64,000 nt of DNA, from NCBI RefSeq assembly GCF_954871325.1, contig NC_088776.1, forward strand, positions 3,355,985 to 3,419,984. The letters are read 5' to 3'. The position numbers and the translations under genes were made by a program. Positions 52,001-61,000 of the stretch are shown here, piece by piece; positions within the stretch are counted from its first letter, which is position 1; every line of letters begins with the position of its first letter. The DNA comes from Gordionus sp. m RMFG-2023. Taxonomy: Eukaryota; Nematomorpha; Gordioida; Chordodea; Parachordodidae. Below the pieces are notes generated by a model, which worked only from the letters and a program-made list of their open reading frames with translations, was not told the origin of the DNA and ran no database searches.

Positions 52001-55000
52001 AACATGCATTAAAAATCAGAGCTATAAATTTGCACGATATAAATATTAGTCAAGTTGAACTCCAGAAAGAAACAAGGAATGATAGCTTGCTTAAAAAAGT
52101 AGTAAAAAACATTGAGCATGGATGGGTGGAGTTTTATGCGAAAAAAGATACAGAGTTAGTTTGTTTTTAAAATCGTAGAGAGGAATTGTCAGTAGATCAT
52201 GATGTTATTGAATGGAATGGGAAGGGAAGGTAATTCCAACCGTTTTGAGGAAATCAATATTAACGATTATACACAGAGGGCATCCAGGAATAAATGCTAT
52301 GAAATCAATTTTTAGAATGTATTGTTGGTGGCCTAATTGCGATAAAGATATTGAACAATATGTTCGTCAATGTATGCCATGTCAAAGTAACCGGTCGAAT
52401 ATTATGGAGGTTCCTTTATATTCGTGGAACATATCTAATATGCCATGGGAAACGAATTCATTTAGATTTCGCGGGGCCTATTGATTCGTATTCATGGTTA
52501 GTTGGAGTTGATGCACATACTAAATGGGTTGAGGTTGAGTTAATGAGAGAGACCACGTCCACGACAATGATCAGGGTTTTAAGGAAATGGTTCGCACGGT
52601 TTGGAACACCTAGACAAATCGTATCAGATAATGGACCTCAATTTATTTCTGGAGAATTTCGAAAATTTTGTTTCGAGAAAAATATTAAATTGATACATAC
52701 AACACCGTACCATCCAAAAACGAACGGTTTAGCGGAAAGAACAATACGAACCCTCAAGAGTCTATATTTTGCAACTAGGAAAGACATCAGGGAGCCTGAG
52801 GAAGCCATGGGAGAAGTTTTGATAGCATATAGAATGGGTGAACATCAATCAACTGGACGTTCACCGGCAAAGTTATTATTGGGGCGAAATTTAAAAACGG
52901 GATTATTGGTTACATCCAAATGTTAGGGATGAAATGGAACGATCGAATATACGACAAAAAGTAGCGCATGATGAACATAGTCAAATGAGGGAATTTGTGA
53001 TTGCACAACCGGTATGGGTGCATAATGAAATAAATTCAGGTTGGAGAGAAGGAGTTAAAAAATCCGGAACTGGTAGATATTCTTATTTGGTAGAAAGCAA
53101 GGATAGAATGGTACGAAAGCATGCGGATCAACTTCGAAAAATGGAGGTAGCTAAAGAAATAGAGAAGTCTGGGCCAGGGGGAGAAAATAAAGAAAATATG
53201 GAGTCAGAGAGAGAGGAAGAAAATCCAGAAAATATGGAGTCAGAGAGAGAGGAAGAAAATAAAAAAAATAGAGAGTCGGATATAGTTGAGATTTTGGAAA
53301 ATGTGGAAGATAACGGAAAACTAGAAATGCGGAAATCACAAAGAGCTAGGAAACCTACAAATCGACTGATTGAGGAGTTGTAAGATCATATGTGTGGGGA
53401 TATGTTATAAATGAGATATATTATATATATTATTAATGTTATAAATGTCATATACAAATCAATCATATATATATATATACCAATTGTCATGTGATAGAAT
53501 ACTTGATTTACATATACATAATAAATAAAGAAACTGTATAAACAGTATTAATAAACAATGAATGTTATCCTAAAAGCTATGGAAGATAGCTTAGTTTCGG
53601 TTTAAATAATTTGAAATAAATTAACTCTTCACCTTAATTATTTTCTACCCCTTTATATATTTTTTTGGCGATATATTGAAATAATTCAACACAATAATTC
53701 TTTCTACTTTTTATATTTTCAATTGTCACGAGAATTTTACCAATTTATTAAAATATTTAATAAATTTCTCAAATTTGAGAGATAGAAAAATTATTGGGGG
53801 TCCGGATAGAGTTGCTAATCAACTAAAAAAATTTAATTCCTGTAAAAATAACAATGATTATTGTAGCTTATGTAAAGAAGGCGCAGGTGTCAACTAAATT
53901 AAAACTATTTGCTGTATTTTCATCTTTCAATCACAATGTGGTTTGCTTTAATGTATTTTTTTTAAACTTTAAATCATTTTTTAAGCGCGTATTTTTTTTA
54001 AATTTTAAAAAAATTTGATTTTACCGGAAATGTATGCCGCCATGTTTGGAATACCTTACCCAATGAATTTCATTACAATTTTTCCGTGAACTTTTTAAAA
54101 CCTAAAATAATTTGTATTAAATTTTCGATATATTTTTTTTTTACATAAATTTATAAATGAACTCAAAGGTTAATATAGCAAAATTGTCTACACGATTCGT
54201 AAGATAGGTATTCCAAACATGATATGCATTTCCGGTAAATCAGATGTTTGAATTTTTAAAGAACCCGCTCAAAAAAAAATGATTTAAAGTTGCAAAAAGA
54301 ATAACACGTTGACGCAAACACACATATATATATTTACAAATTTTTCGAAATATTAAAGTAAAAAATATAACATAACTGCAGCGATTAGCGATGCCGAATC
54401 GCTTCATTCGAGTCGATTTTTTAAAAACGGCAAACTCGGTATCTAATCCAGAAAAATATCGCTGTCGAGTCTGAAGATTTCGCTTACAGAGATGGCAACA
54501 AAGGTTTGGACATCTATTAGCTAAATCACGAGGTTTAGGACAATATTTTTTTTTCCTGGCTAAAATATTGAGTTGGCCGCGTTTTTAAAAATCGCCTCAA
54601 ATGGGGCGATTTTGCATCACTTATGCCCCATAATGAATAAGTTAGTTATTCAGATGTAAACTTATAATTAAACAATCGCGTACATAAATAAATAATTTAA
54701 TATAACGATAAACCTTGAAATACATTTTTTTTATAATCAATTCCCGACATTATTACTTGCAATTTTTTTATCACTTATCACTCACTAATTATAGCTAAGT
54801 ATCATTAGCCTTCACTCCCAGTAATTCTTCTAACTCCGCCGCTTAAATATCGACCATTGGCCATTTTATAATGTTTGTAATTGGCCTTTTTTGTATTTTC
54901 ATACCTTATTAGATGTTTTAGGCGGGAAAAAAGCTATAATATCGCCTACCACCACAATCGTAGACGAAATTACGGGTCCCGTACCACCGCGCCACTTAGA

Positions 55001-58000
55001 AAAGTCTTTTAAGAGCCTATACGCTCGTCGACTGATTATGGGCGGTGCCGATTCTAAAAACCAGGAAATGATTGACGGGCTTTACGAAAGTTTTTTAAGA
55101 GTTGCCAAAGGCTTCAGCCACCGAATATGCTCCGATATCTTTTCCAAGTTTAAAACATTTATTGGCATCATTAAAAATTTACTGACATGTGTCAGGCCAT
55201 CTAAAAAATAAGATTAGACCTTTTCAGGAATTTTTAAATAAAATTATTGTATTTCTCTCGTTTTTTTTTCGTAATATCGTTTTAGACATTTTGAGGATTT
55301 TACATTTAAAAAATATTTTTATCGTCTGCTTACTATTTTTGTATTAATTACGAATAATTTTTCCTTATTTTTCAAGGTGTCGGTAAATAGTCACATGCTA
55401 AGTATATATTTTAAATCCCATATATATATACATATATACTTTTCGTTTATTTTGAAACTTACCCTATCTCATATTATTTGTGTTTTATAGAAATAAAAGC
55501 AGATGAGATAAATAATATGAATCTCGAAAACAAATTTGAAGAATTATGAAATGTAATCTTATACATTTTTAAAGTAAAACCCTAGCTAAAACCAGGCCTT
55601 CACCCCTTTTTAATGCATATAAACCCTATTGTCTTACATGAGGCATAATTTAGGAGGACTTTATGTAGATTACTTTAATTTCCAATTTTAAGTATCATTT
55701 TAGTATGTGACTATCGACCGTATAAATAATCTATATTTTATTGTGATACATTTAAACTGCCCTGTATAACTTTAATAATTGTGTTGTTTAAAATGATTAC
55801 CAAACGCTTTGTTATGACCTTAGCATAAAGGCGGATTTGTAGTAAGCGCATTATCTTCAAGCGGTGCGTTATTTATAAAAATTAAGTGAGCGTTATGATG
55901 ATAATACTGGACACAAATTGAGCGTTTCAAACGCTGCGTTGCAAGCGCAAATAATGCATTTTAAAAGGCCTCGCTCAAATTGGTAAAATTACCGTTTGGC
56001 GTTAGCAACCATCTTACGCAAATAAGTTTGCTTTTTCATTACTTTTTTTTATTCTTCGCTTTGGAATATTTTTTAAAATGTAATATAAATAACTTACTTA
56101 TATTCTATAAAAGGAATATTTAAGAATTAGAGAAATAAGAAAGGCAGACGATAAATATAATTTTCAACAAATCCTCTTTTTTTTAGAACTTATTTAAAAT
56201 TTTGAATCGACGATATTAATAAAAAGGCAACCTCAATTAAACAAGCTATGCGTTACGTTTTTTTATTAAAAAATTACGGCAAAACGTAAATGCTCAATTT
56301 GTATGCACTACAACGCTGTGTTGAAATTTGAAAAAACTTACGCTGTGATGCGATGATAAAAAAAATATACGATACGATTATAAAAATAATAGCAAATTCG
56401 ATAAAAAATGATACCATATTTCTGAAATATTATATAAAATGTTTAGTTATTTAAAAAAAAAAAAATTAACTCTATGAAGAATCAGCTGTGATTTCGCCTA
56501 GCGTTAAATAACGCAACGCTTGTACATAACACGTTCACTTTAAATTCAGCTTTTAGTAATATTTTTCGCAATTTTTTGACCTTTTAATTAACACTATTTA
56601 CATTTTCTTTGATTTTTGATATATACATTCCCCATATTTAAGATGGATCATATAAGTTTTCTTTTTTTTTGGTTATATGATACGCTACGAATGGGTAATT
56701 CAAAGTTCTCATACATCTCAAAACCAATAACGACATTACCCTCCTCCAAAATTTTTAGCTCCTGCCCCCTCCCCCCCTCCTCACCTGGAATAGACGATAG
56801 CGTCTTCCTATCATCTTACTCCTCCCTTCTTACAATGACTATCCTGTGTCATACCTTCTCACCCCCTCCCCTTAGTCTGATTTGGCATGGAATTCATCAT
56901 TTTTTTGGAAATGATATACAAATAAAGATATATCGATTTTATTTTAAACATATTTAAATTGTCTTTTGATTTTGAGTTTTTTTGTTTGTTTCCGGTTAAC
57001 TAAAATATAGTTTGGAAATGATTCAATACCTTTTTATAGAGATTCTACAACACCCGTTACCAGTGATTATATCAATGATGATGATGACGCGATTAATTCC
57101 TTCCTCAGATTCTCGCTGGATTGGATCATTCGGATCAATTCCACCAGGAATATAGAAACGAAGGCTTTCGATCAATTGGTCCACATCTTTTTCGCCAAAT
57201 ATGAAGATGGTTTAAAATTTTTACGAAATGAAGAAAAATTCAATTTTATAAATGTTTATTGCATCGTCGATTGAGAATTAGAGTGCTCTATCCCAGAATT
57301 AATTTTTTTTTAAAAAAAAGAAGAGATTCTCGTAATCAAAATTTGAACTGAAAGGCTTTTGGTTGGAGTCGATAACGTAAAACTAAATTGGCAATCATTT
57401 TTTTAAAACGGAATTGACCCGTTTTTCCAAACAGTGATTATAACCGAACTGTTAAACCGGTTCTTAAACGGTTTTTTAAAAAAAGATATTTGTATTTATT
57501 TAATTTGAAATGATTAGCTTAATTTAAAATAATTTTTTCAAAAAAACACTAATGGTACATTTTTATATATGATTATGTTACTTAATTTGTTATTTCTTAT
57601 TTAAATTTAAATGATAAAGAAATTCAACTTTATCTTCTTGAATATTTTTGATAGATTATTTATGGGTAAAATTAAATTAAAATATATATATTATGATTAA
57701 TAAAGATTATGAAGAACCGAAAAGAACCTATGGAAATTTGTTTCAAGAATATCCGGAAACGAAACCAAATCAAACCTTTTCAAACTAAAAACCGGAAATT
57801 GAACTGAAATATGACGACTCGACTTCCTGCACAAAACGTTGCGAATTAGTGTTGTTAAACAGCTTGTTTTGAGCCGATTTTTTAAAAACGGCTAACTCGA
57901 TATTTCACCAAGAAAAATTTTACGCAAGCCTGAAGATTTTGCTCATAGAAGGAACAAAGGTCTAGATAAATACTTTTCTGGCTAAGATTCTGAGCTAGCC

Positions 58001-61000
58001 GTTTTAAAAAAATCGGCTCAAAATGGGGCGTTTAACAACATTAGTTGCGATGATTGACTGCTTTTATTTTGATGATTATTTACTATCAACATATATTCTT
58101 CGAACATTTGAATTCTTAGGAGCGAACCCTATAATCCCCGAAAATGGCGTCCACCTTAACACGTTCCAGGAGCGCTACCAGTATTACCTACCTTTCCAGA
58201 GGTTCGGTCTTTCGCTCATATGCCACGAAGCTGGCTGGAACTGTGTGGGAAAGGTCATAGAAAAGTTATTGGACATGTCCGGTATTGGTTTTGGGCTCAA
58301 AGCTATATCCCCTCAAAATATGGGTGAGTATATAACATACATTTTTTATTTTTTCTCGTTTATACTTTTTTTAAGGTAAGGCGAAACTTCGAAACTTTAT
58401 AAATAATGTTTTGATTGACATCGAAACATTTAAATTTCTTAACATAGCATACATATATTTTAAATGGCAAAAAAATTAAATGATTATTTTTTTAAAAAAA
58501 AAAAAATTAGGTTATCACCCAACGTTGGTATTAGACTTTTTGCAGAATTGTTTGGAATTGCCTAGGATTTGGCAAGGAAGGGATATGAGAAATAAAAAGG
58601 TTAATTACGCTTTTTTAGCATTTTTATCATCCATATGCCTATATAATTGTTATTAGAAATACCTTTTCTTCGGTAATCTTATAAATAAAGAACAGCTGGG
58701 TGGTGGGAGATTTTAGCTAAAATAATATCATGTAATCCTCGACATTTGGCAAATTAGTGGTCCAAAACCTTTCTGCCATCTACGATCAATCTGGGCTTAC
58801 GTTATATTATTTTGGCGAAAATCTTGATCGGTCCCTTTTTTTAAAAAAAAAATTGGGGCGCTTGATAACGCTTACCGCCGAGTGTGTCCACGTGACCAAG
58901 ACCCTTACCAGGTTTTATTGTTTTTTTCTTCTTCTTTTCTTTTGGGAATTGTCTGGCACAGAAATACGAAGAGGAATTGATACTGGATTTCGACGAAAAC
59001 CAATTCAAGGCCACGCTAGTCTACGTGATTCGGGAGTATAACAACGACAGTATTCGCGAAAACGCTGCCGCCACGAAATATCGAAACGAAACCGCTTCCC
59101 CCAGAGTAGACAAACTGCTGAGGCACTGCCTGTTAACCAAACCGGCGTATCTCAAAGTGTTTGTAAAGTTTGTCTGCCGAAATTTGGCGAAACTCGAGCT
59201 TACGGTTAAAAGTGTCACCGGTTCTTCGAATGATCGCAGGTTTAAAAATCATATTTTTTTAAAAAAAAAAATATTTCAGTATTTGGATGGAAGATATTTT
59301 AAAAATGTATGCCTTCATACCAAAAATTTTGTTCTTTTTTTTTTAAAAAAAAAGAAGTATTTATTTTTATTGTTGTTAAACGGCTAACTCAATATTTTAT
59401 CCAGAAAAAATATAACGCAAGGTTGAAGATTTTGGTCATAGATGGTCAAAGGTCTGGACATTTGTTAGCGATATCTTGAGGCCTAGGCAATATTTTTCTG
59501 ACTAATTGAGCCGTTTTTATACCATTAATCTTTTTTATGAAGGTTTTTTTTAAGAAATATGTTTGGAAATAGTTTAAATACAGAATTGGGAGATTTTAAC
59601 TGGGGTTTCTCTCGGTTACTTTCATAAACGAGAAAACTTAACCCTATACCACTGTCTTCATTTTTGGCGTCACATTTGATGAACTACACGATTAATATCT
59701 TCCTTTATCACCCTCAAATAACCCCTTTAATTCCGCCTTGACTCTTTGGAAATCTATGATCCTACCAGGATCTGTTTTATTCACAGTCTCTTAACACTCC
59801 AATCAATTTTTGAACCTTTAAATTAAAAATTTATTAAAATAGTCTCATCGAATCCCTCTTCGGGATCTATTCCAACTATTACATAATGATGATTAATTGT
59901 ATCTGATTGGTCAGAACCGTTACCAAGTCGTAACCTTTCAATGCCATGGACCACCGAATTAGATGCGGTATCGTTCAATCGCGCACATGTATTAAATGTA
60001 ACAAGTTGGTGGATTTCATTCTAAGTCTTAATTGTGTATATATAGTCGAGGCTTGCGGCGATTAATGCAATAATTAGTCATCGTCTTACGAAAGGTCTCC
60101 CTAATATTTAAACATCCCGGAGCCTGATAATTTATCATCAGCTGATGCACCTGAGGCCAGATGGTATGACTTCAGTACCGTGGTTTTTAAGTAAATCCAT
60201 CACTCGGCACTTCGCGTGAGTCTCTTCCTTTTCCGGAAAATGTTAATTTTAATCCGATCCCCGCGCGCGAGACAAAAGAAAATATTTTAACTACCATTTT
60301 TAATGAATGACCATTTTTTTTTTAAATTATCGTAATGTAATAAAAGTATTTATTTTGATAATATTTTTTTTTGCATATTATGCCTTAGGCCGTAGTGGGA
60401 TCGGACCCGACAAAATTTAACAGCTGATCGATTTTTAAATCGGTTTTATGAGAATCAATTTTTTTTATAAAATAATATTAATTTTATCTTAAATTTTATA
60501 CCTGATAATAACCTAAGAAATATCGGTTTTAATAAAGAAAAATTGATTCTCATAAACCGATTTTAATATCGATCAGCTGTTAAAGTCGTGTCAGATCGGA
60601 TCCCACTATGAATTCGGCCTTATTCATGTGGTGTGTAGGTTAGAAGGGGGGGGGCTCATGCCACTTTTAAAAAGAAAAACTATTGGATAAGACTAGAAAC
60701 ATGTGTATTTTTTTTTATAAAAAAATCGTGTATTACATTTTTTTATACATATCAGCTGATTAAAACCTAATTTCGGGTTTGCGGAAATTCAAAATTATTT
60801 TATTTCTTTTTTTTTAAATTTATATATAATAAAAAATAACAAAAAAGTTCATTTTTAGCCATCACCCAACGCAGTCTATGTCGCCTCGCCTATGAAACGT
60901 ACCTGCGATTCCCCAAATCCTTGCACCTATATTCCGACTTCCGGAGCACCCCATCCCTACCTTCTCATATCGCAGCGGAAGAATTTCTTGATAAAACGAA

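Larger units (their letters stand above)
48251..53540 (+). mobile_element. Ty3/gypsy LTR retrotransposon with a captured host-gene segment, broken (fossil)
   Basis: A 5.3-kb element on the + strand with LTRs of 138 bp at 48251-48388 and 53403-53540 (a few differences, so fairly young) and the 5-bp target duplication AACAG (48246-48250 and 53541-53545). The primer-binding site TTGGCGACGAG follows the 5' LTR. Between it and the gag-pol part lies an antisense insert of about 1.44 kb: a piece of the element's own gag/protease region plus an ARPC1 copy. The coding part has several breaks. Confidence 0.92.
47108..54912. other. INTS1 intron 28
   Basis: 7.8 kb holding an inverted-repeat element (47337-47606), a partial family-A MITE, the second gypsy element (48251-53540) and a family-A MITE (54386-54622). 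Bases 54160-54260 repeat 17790-17890. Confidence 0.8.
59240..60847. other. INTS1 intron 33
   Basis: 1.6 kb. It holds a partial family-A MITE (59369-59525), a less A+T-rich unassigned stretch (59620-60240) and a PIF/Harbinger-like MITE (60388-60619). Confidence 0.7.
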
